Positions 55,335 to 64,000 of a stretch of 64,000 nt of DNA are shown one piece after another. The stretch's first letter is position 1. Every line of letters starts with the position of its first letter. The position numbers and the translations under genes are program-made. Origin of the DNA: Synechococcus sp. PCC 7502. Lineage in GTDB: Bacteria; Cyanobacteriota; Cyanobacteriia; Pseudanabaenales; Pseudanabaenaceae. The stretch spans positions 1,766,394 to 1,830,393 of the forward strand of contig NC_019702.1 in NCBI RefSeq assembly GCF_000317085.1, read 5' to 3'. The notes beneath the pieces are model-generated. The model saw only the letters and a program-made list of their open reading frames with translations, did not search any database and was not told where the DNA came from.

Positions 55335-57481
55335 ATCCTATTAAGCCAGCCGTAATTTTCATAGTAGAAGATAACCCTGATAATATTCGAGTGCTGGTGC
55401 GTGTCTTAGAATCGGCTGGATATAAGACTTTAGTAGCAATGGATGGGACTAGTGGCATTCAGAAAATCACTAAGGCAATGCCCGATTTAATTCTCTTAGA
55501 TATTATGATGCCGGGGATAGATGGGTTTGAGACCTGTAAACTGCTTAAACAGTCGCTAATTACCCAGGATATTCCGATTATCTTTATGACTGCTCTAGCA
55601 AGTGTGGCAGATAAAGTCAAAGGATTAAGCCTAGGGGCTGTTGACTACATCACTAAACCATTTCAACAGGAAGAAGTCATAGCCAGAATTGAATTACACA
55701 TTAAGCTGCGTCAACTAGCTCAAACCCTTGCCCTCCAAAATCAACAACTGAAACTAGAAATCAGCCGCCGTGAAAAAGTAGAAGAAAGCTTACAAATTCT
55801 CTCCAAAGCTACAGAGCAAAGCCCCGCTTCCATTGTCATTACCAATGTCTATGGCGAAATTGAGTATGTTAATCCTAAATTTGAAGAATTAACAGGTTAT
55901 ACTCTCGCGGAAGTAAAGGGAGCTAATTCACGCATCCTTAAAACTGGTTTTACCTCACCAGAGTCATATCAGGATATGTGGCAAAGTATTTCTAATGGCG
56001 AAGATTGGCATGGGGAATTTCAAAATAGGAAAAAAAATGGGGAGCTATATTGGGAGTACGCCTCGATTTCCGCAATTAAAAATATTAGAGGAGAAATCAC
56101 CCACTATGTTGCTGTCAAAGAAGATATTACCCAACGTAAATTAGCACAACAGTCATTACTTCAGCTTAATCAAGAGCTAGAAGATATGGTCACAAAAAGA
56201 ACATCTGCCCTCCAACAAAGCGAGCAGCATTTAAAGCAAATTAATGAACAGTTAATGCTTAGTAATTTAGATTTAGCTCGGGCTACTCGACTCAAAGATG
56301 AATTTCTGGCGAATATGAGCCATGAATTACGCACACCTTTAAATGCGGTATTAGGGCTATCTGAAGCTTTGCAGGAAGAACTATTCGGTGAATTAAACGA
56401 TCGCCAAAAGAAATCCCTAGCCATCATTGAAAATAGTGGCGAACATTTACTACGGCTGATTAATGATATTCTCGACTTGGCAAAAATTGAGTCGGGCAAG
56501 CTGGAGTTACATATTGGCGAGGCTTCTGTCCAGAGTCTTTGCCATGATAGTGTTACCTTTATTCAGCAAATCGCCTTAAGCAAAAATATTAAGGTATCTA
56601 TCCTGATTAGCGATCGATTTAAAGATGAAAAAAATTTTAAGATTCAAGTAGATGAGTTACGAGTGCGTCAGGCATTAATTAATCTACTTTCTAATGCTGT
56701 CAAATTTACACCCGAAGGCGGAAATATTAGCTTAGAGATTACAGAAGAAGTCACTGATGATCAGGAAGATCAAAAGGAAGTATCCTATATTTGTTTTGCT
56801 GTGCGAGATAATGGCATCGGCATTGCCCCCAAAGATGTTAAGCAACTTTTTCAGCCGTTCATCCAAATTGATAGTGCTTTAAATCGTCAATATAATGGCA
56901 CAGGTTTGGGGCTGGCTTTAGTTAAAAATATTGCCCAGTTACATGGTGGTACTGTTAATGTAGAAAGCGAATTGGACAAAGGTAGCTGTTTTACAATGAG
57001 GCTACCCTGTAGGCAGGTTGATAAAATTAGCCCTGCGACCACAAATATTCCCGCTTCTAATCAAGAACAGCCCTCAAGTTTACAAATGGCTCCGTTCAAA
57101 ATTCTCATTGCCGAAGATAATCAAGCTAACATAGATAGCCTCTGGGACTATTTAGAAAGTAAAGGCTATATTCTATCCGTAGCCCATGACGGACAAGAAG
57201 CGATAGATGTGGCTCTTAGTGATCATCCAGATATTATTTTGATGGATATTCAAATGCCTAAAATGGATGGCTTAACCGCAATTACTCAAATTCGAGCTAA
57301 TCCAGTTACAGCTAATATTCCGATCATTGCCCTTACTGCTCTTGCCATGAGTGGCGATCGGGAAAAATGCCTAGGGGCTGGTGCTGATGAGTATTTAAGT
57401 AAACCCGTTAAACTCAAGCAGTTAGTAAGTATCATTCAAAAATTATTAGCTGCGGCGATCGCCCAACGATTAGAAAACTGA
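55331..57481 (+). CDS. Response regulator-hybrid histidine kinase (REC-PAS-HK-REC)
   Basis: 716 residues, soluble. Receiver 1 (about 8-125: IFIVEDNPDNIRVLVRVLES, DLILLDIMMPGIDGFETC), PAS/PAC (about 155-275, IVITNVYGEIEYVNPKFEEL), coiled coil, HisKA with [20 protein letters not shown] (phospho-His near 330), HATPase (about 440-570: NLLSNAVKFTPEGG, NGTGLGLALV), receiver 2 (about 590-710: KILIAEDNQANIDS, DIILMDIQMPKMDG). The start overlaps the upstream kinase stop. This layout suits a relay in which the membrane kinase passes phosphate to receiver 1. No DNA-binding output is in the operon, so the final target is elsewhere. Confidence 0.92.
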   Translation: MNPIKPAVIFIVEDNPDNIRVLVRVLESAGYKTLVAMDGTSGIQKITKAMPDLILLDIMMPGIDGFETCKLLKQSLITQDIPIIFMTALASVADKVKGLSLGAVDYITKPFQQEEVIARIELHIKLRQLAQTLALQNQQLKLEISRREKVEESLQILSKATEQSPASIVITNVYGEIEYVNPKFEELTGYTLAEVKGANSRILKTGFTSPESYQDMWQSISNGEDWHGEFQNRKKNGELYWEYASISAIKNIRGEITHYVAVKEDITQRKLAQQSLLQLNQELEDMVTKRTSALQQSEQHLKQINEQLMLSNLDLARATRLKDEFLANMSHELRTPLNAVLGLSEALQEELFGELNDRQKKSLAIIENSGEHLLRLINDILDLAKIESGKLELHIGEASVQSLCHDSVTFIQQIALSKNIKVSILISDRFKDEKNFKIQVDELRVRQALINLLSNAVKFTPEGGNISLEITEEVTDDQEDQKEVSYICFAVRDNGIGIAPKDVKQLFQPFIQIDSALNRQYNGTGLGLALVKNIAQLHGGTVNVESELDKGSCFTMRLPCRQVDKISPATTNIPASNQEQPSSLQMAPFKILIAEDNQANIDSLWDYLESKGYILSVAHDGQEAIDVALSDHPDIILMDIQMPKMDGLTAITQIRANPVTANIPIIALTALAMSGDREKCLGAGADEYLSKPVKLKQLVSIIQKLLAAAIAQRLEN

Positions 57482-57661
57482 TTTGGATTTTGTGGTTTTA
57501 AAAACTAGCACATAACAATTACTAAGAAATTAACAACCTGCCTACCAAACTTGTACGGTAAAGCGAACAAAACATTGATGTATAGCCGATCTTTGTGCTA
57601 GAGCTATTCCCTCTAATATGATTCCAGACCAGTTACAAGTCTTAATTCAAGCCTTATTAAT

Positions 57662-60271
57662 ATGCAGCCTACTCAAAACCAATTCACCGAAAAAGCTTGG
57701 GAAGCGATCGTGCGGACTCCAGAAATGTCCAAAGCTGCCCAGCAACAACAGATTGAAAGTGAACATTTAATGAAGTCTTTATTAGAAGAGGAAGGTTTAG
57801 CAACCAGTATTTTTAATAAGGCAAATGTCAGTGTGGAAAAACTGCGCGATCGCACTGAAGAATTTATCAATCGTCAACCGAAGGTAACAGGAAGTAATGC
57901 TGCCTCTGGCTATCTAGGTCGGAGTATGGATACCTTGCTGGATCGGGCAGAATTGGCACGAAAATCCTTTAATGATGACTTTATTTCCATTGAGCATTTA
58001 GTTTTGGCATTTGCTAAGGACGATCGCTTTGGGAAAACATTACTCCAAGAATTTAGCTTAGATGAGGCTAAACTGCGTAAAATCATTGAGCAAATTCGCG
58101 GTAATCAAAAAGTGACTGATCAAACGCCAGAGAATAAATATGAGGCTTTAACTAAATATGGCAGAGACCTAACGGAATGGGCAAGGCAGGGCAAGCTTGA
58201 TCCAGTAATTGGTCGAGATGAGGAAATTCGCCGCACCATTCAAATTTTATCCCGCCGCACTAAAAATAATCCTGTATTAATCGGCGAACCGGGTGTGGGT
58301 AAAACTGCGATCGCCGAAGGTTTAGCCCAGAGGATTTTAAGTGGAGATGTCCCTGAATCTTTGCGTGATCGGAAGCTAATTGCCCTAGATATGGGAGCAT
58401 TGATTGCAGGGGCAAAATATCGAGGTGAGTTTGAAGAGAGGCTAAAGGCTGTTCTCAAGGAAGTGATGGAATCCCAAGGACGAATCGTGCTGTTCATCGA
58501 TGAAATTCATACCGTAGTCGGTGCAGGTGCAACCCAAGGAGCCATGGATGCCAGCAATCTCTTAAAACCAATGCTTGCCAGAGGAGAACTGCGTTGTATT
58601 GGTGCCACCACCTTGGATGAATATCGCAAATATATTGAAAAGGATGCAGCTTTGGAGCGACGATTCCAGCAAGTTTTTGTTGATCAACCTTCCGTAGAGG
58701 ATACAGTTTCTATTTTGCGAGGCTTAAAGGAACGCTACGAACTCCATCATGGGGTCAGAATTGCTGATAATGCCCTGATTGCGGCTGCGACTTTATCCAC
58801 TCGTTATATTAGCGATCGCTTTTTACCCGATAAAGCCATTGACCTGATGGATGAAGCTGCTGCCAAGCTCAAAATGGAAATCACTTCTAAACCTGAAGAA
58901 TTAGATGAAATTGATCGCAAAATTCTGCAACTGGAAATGGAGCGTCTATCCTTAAAAAAGGAAACCGATGCTGATTCTAAAGAACGTGTGGAAAAATTAG
59001 TTAAAGAACTAGCAGAACTAAAATCTGAACAAGTTACCCTGACGGCAAAATGGCAATCGGAAAAGCAAATTATTGATAACGTGCGTCGATGCAAAGAAGA
59101 AATCGAACGGGTAAATCTGGAAATCCAACAGGCTGAACGGGATTACGATCTGGAAAAAGCAGCAAAATTGAAATATGGCAAGCTCACCGATCTACAAAGG
59201 GAACTACAAAAGGCAGAAGAACGCATTAATGAAACCCACACCGTCTCTAGTCGTCCCATGCTCAGGGAAGAAGTCACAGAAGAAGATATTGCCGAAATTA
59301 TTTCTAAATGGACAGGCATTCCCGTCCTAAAGCTGGTGGAATCAGAAAAGGCAAAGCTGCTATACCTAGAGGATGAACTCCATGAACGGGTAATTGGACA
59401 GAGCCAAGCTGTAACTGCGGTTAGTGATGCCATTCAGCGATCGCGCGCAGGATTATCCGATCCCAATCGTCCCATCGCTAGTTTTATTTTCCTTGGTCCT
59501 ACAGGCGTGGGTAAAACTGAACTTGCTAAGGCTCTAGCCAACTATCTGTTTGATACCGAAGAGGCAATGGTGCGGATTGATATGTCTGAGTATATGGAAA
59601 AACATTCCGTTTCTCGACTTGTGGGCGCACCTCCGGGCTATGTGGGCTATGACGAAGGAGGACAGTTAACCGAGGCAATCCGTCGCCGTCCCTATGCTGT
59701 GATTCTATTTGATGAAATTGAAAAGGCACATCCCGATGTTTTTAATATCATGTTGCAAATCCTTGATGATGGACGAGTGACAGATTCCCAAGGGCGCACT
59801 GTGGATTTTAAGAATGCCATTATTATTATGACCAGTAACATTGGTTCTCAATATATTTTAGATATCGGTGGAGATGATTCTAAGTATGAAATCATGCGCG
59901 ATCGGGTGATGGAATCTATGCGTTCCAGTTTCCGTCCAGAGTTTTTAAATCGGATTGACGAGATTATTATTTTCCATTCTCTGCGCCGCGAAGAACTCCG
60001 CCAAATTGTCAAACTTCAAGTACAACGCCTAGAACAACGTTTATCTGAACGTAAAATGTCTTTGCATCTATCGGAATCCGCCCTAGATTTTGTAGCAGAA
60101 GTTGGTTACGATCCTGTCTATGGTGCGAGACCACTAAAACGGGTAATTCAACGTCAACTGGAAACCCAAATTGCTAAGTCCATTCTCCGTGGTGATTTTA
60201 TCGATGGCGATCATATCTTTGTCGATGTGGAAAACGAACGTTTATCTTTTACTAAAAAGAAGCTAGATTAA
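57662..60271 (+). CDS. clpB: ClpB disaggregase
   Basis: 869 residues, typical ClpB. An N-domain (about 1-150, [20 protein letters not shown]), AAA-1 ([35 protein letters not shown]), the long coiled-coil middle domain (about 405-525) that distinguishes ClpB from ClpC/ClpA, and AAA-2 ([60 protein letters not shown]). It pulls proteins out of aggregates with DnaK. There is no IGL/F ClpP-docking loop expected or noted. No CIRCE element is seen in the 180-bp upstream gap. arsM begins 21 bases after its stop. Confidence 0.96.
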   Translation: MQPTQNQFTEKAWEAIVRTPEMSKAAQQQQIESEHLMKSLLEEEGLATSIFNKANVSVEKLRDRTEEFINRQPKVTGSNAASGYLGRSMDTLLDRAELARKSFNDDFISIEHLVLAFAKDDRFGKTLLQEFSLDEAKLRKIIEQIRGNQKVTDQTPENKYEALTKYGRDLTEWARQGKLDPVIGRDEEIRRTIQILSRRTKNNPVLIGEPGVGKTAIAEGLAQRILSGDVPESLRDRKLIALDMGALIAGAKYRGEFEERLKAVLKEVMESQGRIVLFIDEIHTVVGAGATQGAMDASNLLKPMLARGELRCIGATTLDEYRKYIEKDAALERRFQQVFVDQPSVEDTVSILRGLKERYELHHGVRIADNALIAAATLSTRYISDRFLPDKAIDLMDEAAAKLKMEITSKPEELDEIDRKILQLEMERLSLKKETDADSKERVEKLVKELAELKSEQVTLTAKWQSEKQIIDNVRRCKEEIERVNLEIQQAERDYDLEKAAKLKYGKLTDLQRELQKAEERINETHTVSSRPMLREEVTEEDIAEIISKWTGIPVLKLVESEKAKLLYLEDELHERVIGQSQAVTAVSDAIQRSRAGLSDPNRPIASFIFLGPTGVGKTELAKALANYLFDTEEAMVRIDMSEYMEKHSVSRLVGAPPGYVGYDEGGQLTEAIRRRPYAVILFDEIEKAHPDVFNIMLQILDDGRVTDSQGRTVDFKNAIIIMTSNIGSQYILDIGGDDSKYEIMRDRVMESMRSSFRPEFLNRIDEIIIFHSLRREELRQIVKLQVQRLEQRLSERKMSLHLSESALDFVAEVGYDPVYGARPLKRVIQRQLETQIAKSILRGDFIDGDHIFVDVENERLSFTKKKLD

Positions 60272-60292
60272 TTAAACTACTAGGAATTACCT

Positions 60293-61261
60293 ATGACCTA
60301 CCTCGACACGGCTGCCCAGTTTTATGCGGAAGCGGCGGAAACTCCGCAAGTTGGCTTGTGCTGTATTAGTACGCCACCCCTGCAATTTCCCGATCTTAGA
60401 ATTCCACAGATCATGCAGGAAATGAATTATGGCTGTGGCACAACTATTCACCCTACGGAACTAACTGGTGCGCCCACGGTGCTGTATATCGGGGTAGGCG
60501 GAGGGTTAGAAGCTTTACAATTTGCCTATTTCTGTCGCCGTTCTGGTGCAGTAATTGCCGTTGATCCAGTGGCGGAAATGCGTAATGCTGCTAGTCGTAA
60601 TCTCCAAGTGGCTGCCCAAGAAAACCCGTGGTTTAAGCTAGATTTTGTCAAAATTTTAGAGGGTAATGCTTTTTCTCTGCCCATACCCGATGCTTCTGTG
60701 GATGTGGTAGCTCAGAATTGCTTATTTAATATCTTTGAGGCTGCGGATTTGGATCAGGCATTAGCGGAAGCCTATCGAGTCCTTAAACCCAATGGCAGGC
60801 TAATTATGAGCGATCCGATCGCCACGAGACCTATTCCCATCCATTTGCAGGCTGACGAAAGACTAAGGGCAATGTGCTTATCGGGAGCAATGACCTACGA
60901 CCAATATACCCAACATCTGGTTAAGGCGGGGTTTGGGCAGGTGGAAGTTCGAGCTAAACGTCCCTATCGTCTGCTTGATGCCCATAGTTTTAACCTAGAG
61001 CAACCACTGTTACTTGAAAGCTTAGATACGGTTTCCTATAAAGTTGCGATCGCTCAGGATGGAGCCTGTATTTTTACGGGTAAGACTGCGATTTATCATG
61101 GTCAGCAGGAGTTTCTCGATGATCGGGCGGGGCATATTCTGTTTCGGGGTAATCCTCTGGCTGTATGTGATAAAACCGCAAATAAGCTAAGCTTACAATT
61201 CCCCCAAGAAGTCATAATTACGGATTCGACTTGGCACTATAACGGCGGTGGCTGCTGCTAA
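60293..61261 (+). CDS. arsM: Arsenosugar-pathway arsenite methyltransferase
   Basis: 322 residues. The N-terminal VGLCCISTPP and MNYGCGTTIHP with the cysteines, the SAM-binding VLYIGVGGGLEALQFAYF and DPVAEM, and the C-terminal Cys pair (HYNGGGCC) match the ArsM form found in cyanobacterial arsenosugar operons. It methylates As(III) to mono- and dimethylarsenicals. It is followed by a VTT membrane protein (15-base gap) and ArsS (16-base gap), the same set as in Synechocystis. It could also be transcribed from clpB, which ends 21 bases earlier. Confidence 0.9.
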   Translation: MTYLDTAAQFYAEAAETPQVGLCCISTPPLQFPDLRIPQIMQEMNYGCGTTIHPTELTGAPTVLYIGVGGGLEALQFAYFCRRSGAVIAVDPVAEMRNAASRNLQVAAQENPWFKLDFVKILEGNAFSLPIPDASVDVVAQNCLFNIFEAADLDQALAEAYRVLKPNGRLIMSDPIATRPIPIHLQADERLRAMCLSGAMTYDQYTQHLVKAGFGQVEVRAKRPYRLLDAHSFNLEQPLLLESLDTVSYKVAIAQDGACIFTGKTAIYHGQQEFLDDRAGHILFRGNPLAVCDKTANKLSLQFPQEVIITDSTWHYNGGGCC

Positions 61262-61276
61262 ATTTGGAAAATTCGG

Positions 61277-61927
61277 ATGATTCAAAATCTTTATTCTAAT
61301 TTAAATTTCAATCCCCAAGAATGGTTACAAACTGCCTTGCAATGGATCGAAGGTCTTGGCTATGGGGGTGGGTTGGCGTTTATTGTGATTTACATTATTG
61401 CTACCGTTGCCTTTTTACCCGGATCAATCCTAACTTTAGGAGCAGGGGTGGTTTTTGGCGTGATCTGGGGTTCGATTTATGTATTTATTGGGGCAACTCT
61501 GGGGGCGATCGCCGCTTTTTTAGTAGGACGCTATGGGGCAAGGAAATGGATTAGTCAAGAAATTGCAGGTAATCCCAAATTTGCTGCGATCGATCAAGCT
61601 GTGGCTAAGGAAGGATTTAAGATCGTATTTCTAACTCGGCTCTCACCGATTTTTCCTTTTAACTTACTCAATTATGCCTTTGGTGCCACAGGGGTTTCCC
61701 TGAAGGACTACAGCCTTGCTTCGGTGGGAATGATTCCGGGTACAGTCATGTATGTTTATATTGGTTCTCTAGCAGGGGATATTGCCCGCCTTGGGGCTGG
61801 GAACTCGCCCAATAACTTGATAATTCAGTGGATAATTCGGATTATGGGTTTAATTGCCACCGTTGCCGTAACTATCTATGTTACCCGCCTTGCTCAATCT
61901 GCCCTAGCTACTAAAGTTACGGAATAA
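61277..61927 (+). CDS. TVP38/TMEM64 (VTT/DedA-like) membrane protein
   Basis: 216 residues, about five hydrophobic segments. The VTT-domain core is present: VAFLPGSILTLGAGVVFGVI, GATLGAIAAFLVGRYGARKW, FKIVFLTRLSPIFPFNLLNY, and GMIPGTVMYVYIGSLAGD, with the re-entrant-loop F/LPGS and RLSPIFP motifs. DedA/VTT proteins act as lipid scramblases or flippases in several organisms. Its fixed position between ArsM and ArsS suggests a role in arsenosugar or arsenolipid handling, but this is context only. Confidence 0.9.
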   Translation: MIQNLYSNLNFNPQEWLQTALQWIEGLGYGGGLAFIVIYIIATVAFLPGSILTLGAGVVFGVIWGSIYVFIGATLGAIAAFLVGRYGARKWISQEIAGNPKFAAIDQAVAKEGFKIVFLTRLSPIFPFNLLNYAFGATGVSLKDYSLASVGMIPGTVMYVYIGSLAGDIARLGAGNSPNNLIIQWIIRIMGLIATVAVTIYVTRLAQSALATKVTE

Positions 61928-61943
61928 AGTTACTGAATAAATC

Positions 61944-63035
61944 ATGACCACACTTTCCCTCCACCGTCGCCATAGCACTCTTGCTAATCCCCAAGCTCAA
62001 ATCGCTCTATTAGAATCTATCGATCTATCCCATTTGCCAGAGCAGGGAAACTTTGACTCGACCCTTAAAAGCAGTGGTTGGCAAAAGTTACAGCCCGCCC
62101 CATTGGAAATATTTCAAATTAATCTTGGTAAGCTCTGCAATATGACCTGTCAGCACTGTCATGTGGATGCCGCCCCCGATCGCAGGGAAAATATGGATAG
62201 ACCTACCATTGATGCTTGCCTTGCTGCCCTTGACCAAACAGCAGCCCATACGGTGGATATTACAGGTGGTGCACCCGAACTTAATCCGCACTTTCGCTAT
62301 TTAGTTGAGCAATGTGTAAGCCGTGGCAAACATGTAATTGATCGGTGTAATTTGACGGTGCTACTTTTGCCGACTATGACAGATTTACCCGCATGGTTTG
62401 CTGAGCTTGGGGTTGAAGTTGTTTGCTCTTTACCCCACTACCGCCAGCCCAATACCGATAAGCAACGGGGTGATGGGACTTTTACCCAATCGATCGAAGC
62501 TTTACGCCGCCTTAATGCTGTGGGTTACGGACAGGGAAATCCCCAACGTCAACTAACTTTAGTTAGCAATCCCACGGATACCTCTTTACCTTGTAATCAA
62601 GCTGCTTTACTAGAGCAAATGTGGAAAAAAGGGCTGTGGGAAAATCATGAAATTACCTTCGATCGCCTGATTTCAATTAGTAATATGCCGATCGTTCGAC
62701 AGTTGGAATGGCTGGAACAATCGGGTAATTTACAAGGTTATATGGAGTTACTGGTCAATTCCTTTAATCCTGCCACCATAGCGGGGCTGATGTGTCGCAA
62801 TACGATTTCTGTGAGTTGGGATGGGAAATTATATGACTGTGACTTTAACCAAATGCTGGAGCTAGAAGTTCAACTAGAAGGTAATCAAAAAGCTAAGAAA
62901 AATAGCCGCTATACCCATATTCGTGATTTTAGTCCAGAATTACTTGCCCAACGGACAATTGTTACAGGTCGTCATTGCTTTGGCTGTACTGCGGGTAAGG
63001 GGAGTTCCTGTAGTGGGGCGATCGCTGCCAGTTAA
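61944..63035 (+). CDS. arsS: Radical SAM protein of arsenosugar synthesis (ArsS)
   Basis: 363 residues. The radical-SAM cluster motif is KLCNMTCQHCHVDAAPDRRE (C-x3-C-x2-C, about 67-86), followed by TVDITGGAPELNPHFRYLVE. The C-terminal DUF3641-type part carries further cysteines (MCRNTISVSWDGKLYDCDFN and RHCFGCTAGKGSSCSG), which may bind a second cluster. ArsS uses SAM to transfer the deoxyadenosyl group onto dimethylarsenite, giving the precursor of oxo-arsenosugars. Last gene of the three-gene operon. Confidence 0.9.
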   Translation: MTTLSLHRRHSTLANPQAQIALLESIDLSHLPEQGNFDSTLKSSGWQKLQPAPLEIFQINLGKLCNMTCQHCHVDAAPDRRENMDRPTIDACLAALDQTAAHTVDITGGAPELNPHFRYLVEQCVSRGKHVIDRCNLTVLLLPTMTDLPAWFAELGVEVVCSLPHYRQPNTDKQRGDGTFTQSIEALRRLNAVGYGQGNPQRQLTLVSNPTDTSLPCNQAALLEQMWKKGLWENHEITFDRLISISNMPIVRQLEWLEQSGNLQGYMELLVNSFNPATIAGLMCRNTISVSWDGKLYDCDFNQMLELEVQLEGNQKAKKNSRYTHIRDFSPELLAQRTIVTGRHCFGCTAGKGSSCSGAIAAS

Positions 63036-63218
63036 AGAACTAATTAAAGAAAAATTATTAAAACTACACATTTATCAAAGTAATGACATTAAATTTTATT
63101 AACAAATCTCAACAATTTGATTGCAAAATGTTTCAAATCCCCAATTTCACCATTAATCCCTAAAATTCTTTGCTAAAACTGAGTCTATACATAGAGATTA
63201 AATGCTTTAGGAGACTTC

Positions 63219-64000
63219 ATGCTCACTTCTGTGAAACCTACGACCAGACACATTGCCCCCAATTTACAAAACGATAATCGGGCACTTATGAAAGTCGTCT
63301 ATGTTGTATTAGAACCACAATATCAAAGTGCTTTGAGTGGAGCGATCGCCTCAATTAATAAAAATAATCCTAGCCTAGTGATTGAAGTCAATGGCTATTT
63401 AATTGAAGAATTACGCCAACCTGAGGCTTATGAGGCATTTAAGGCTGATGTTGCCACTGCCAATATATTTATCGGTTCGTTAATTTTTATCGAGGATTTA
63501 GCAAATAAAGTTGTAGATGCCGTTGCCCCTCACCGCGATCGCCTTGATGTTTGTATCGTTTTCCCTTCTATGCCCCAGGTCATGCGCCTGAATAAAATGG
63601 GTAGCTTTAGTATGGAAAATTTAGGGCAGTCCAAAAGTGCGATCGCCCAGTTCATGCGTAAGCGTAAAGAGAAATCGGGTAGCTCCTTCCAAGACAGCAT
63701 GCTCAAGGTTGTCCAGACTCTACCCAAGATTCTCAAATATATGCCGATGGATAAGGCGCAGGATGCTCGTAACTTTATGTTGAGCTTTCAGTACTGGCTG
63801 GGTGGATCGGAAGAGAATATTAAAAACTTCCTATTAATGCTGGCAAAGAATTATCTCCCTGCTGGTTCTAAATCCATCACTGTAGCCGATCCTGTCACCT
63901 ATTTAGATATGGGAATTTGGCATCCTATGGCTCCAAAAATGTTTGACGACATTAATGAATATCTAAACTGGTTCAATGCCCGTCGGGATATTTCTGCGGA
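63219..64000 (+). CDS. chlH: Magnesium-chelatase subunit H, N-terminal part (runs off window)
   Basis: The first 260 codons are visible; the full protein should be about 1330 residues. ATG at 63219 preceded by AGGAG. The start MLTSVKPTTRHIAPNLQNDN, then VVYVVLEPQYQSALSGAIAS, TANIFIGSLIFIEDLANKVV, VCIVFPSMPQVMRLNKMGSF and FLLMLAKNYLPAG are characteristic of ChlH, which binds protoporphyrin IX and inserts Mg with ChlI and ChlD, the first committed step to chlorophyll. CobN-type cobaltochelatases are related, but the N-terminus fits ChlH. It identifies the organism as a chlorophyll producer. Confidence 0.95.
   Translation, partial: MLTSVKPTTRHIAPNLQNDNRALMKVVYVVLEPQYQSALSGAIASINKNNPSLVIEVNGYLIEELRQPEAYEAFKADVATANIFIGSLIFIEDLANKVVDAVAPHRDRLDVCIVFPSMPQVMRLNKMGSFSMENLGQSKSAIAQFMRKRKEKSGSSFQDSMLKVVQTLPKILKYMPMDKAQDARNFMLSFQYWLGGSEENIKNFLLMLAKNYLPAGSKSITVADPVTYLDMGIWHPMAPKMFDDINEYLNWFNARRDISA

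Noticed and set aside
1-64000. tRNA, rRNA or riboswitch
   Set aside because: Reading the intergenic regions gave no cloverleaf or known riboswitch core; a covariance-model scan was not possible here.

Overview
This 64-kb window is a piece of a cyanobacterial chromosome. The evidence is the start of a magnesium-chelatase H subunit (chlH), an SLH-OprB outer-membrane porin, a plant-type [2Fe-2S] ferredoxin, the cyanobacterial ArsM/VTT/ArsS arsenosugar operon, a cyanobacterial-style Hsp70-like protein and the frequent HIP1 octamer GCGATCGC in core genes. Genus cannot be fixed from sequence alone; a Pseudanabaena/Synechococcus-like lineage is only a guess.

Layout. 1-4131: minus-strand genes for a BMP-family lipoprotein (runs off the left edge), an SLH-OprB porin and an AzgA/PbuG-type purine permease, possibly a nucleoside/nucleobase uptake set. 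4211-8075: small conserved proteins, a TPR-GT41 (OGT/SPINDLY-like) protein and a ferredoxin. 8230-10236: a type II restriction-modification unit (D12 methylase, ScaI-like endonuclease, C protein) with a C-protein operator and an attC-like hairpin, so it may be an integron cassette. 10258-11386 and 23865-24993: two almost identical 1129-bp IS630-family elements in direct orientation. Between and just beyond them (11720-28649) lies the most striking region: a complete inner-membrane type I secretion operon (PpiC-type protein, cNMP-binding/C39-like ABC exporter, HlyD adaptor), divergent from and followed by three large RTX proteins carrying PhoX-like, phytase-like and phytase-like+PhoD phosphatase modules. 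Three Pho-box-like sites with 11-bp period sit in the promoter regions. I read this as a phosphate-scavenging secretion island.

28763-29854 holds gene and IS5-family debris. 30036-43805 is mainly housekeeping: infB, purH, a RelE/ParE-type toxin-antitoxin pair, an Hsp70-like gene, a group-3 sigma factor with a duplicated region 2, yqeG, and the ribosomal alpha-operon block rpsM-rpsK-rpoA-rplQ-truA-rplM-rpsI on the minus strand. 44013-46645 is a small defence patch (DNA methyltransferase fused to an Mrr-like nuclease domain, MNT/HEPN toxin-antitoxin pair, antitoxin remnant). 46794-63035 carries an SLH-L,D-transpeptidase, polA, two overlapping hybrid histidine kinases, clpB and the arsenosugar operon, and the window ends inside chlH.

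No tRNA, rRNA or CRISPR array was recognised. Domain assignments are from motif reading without database searches.
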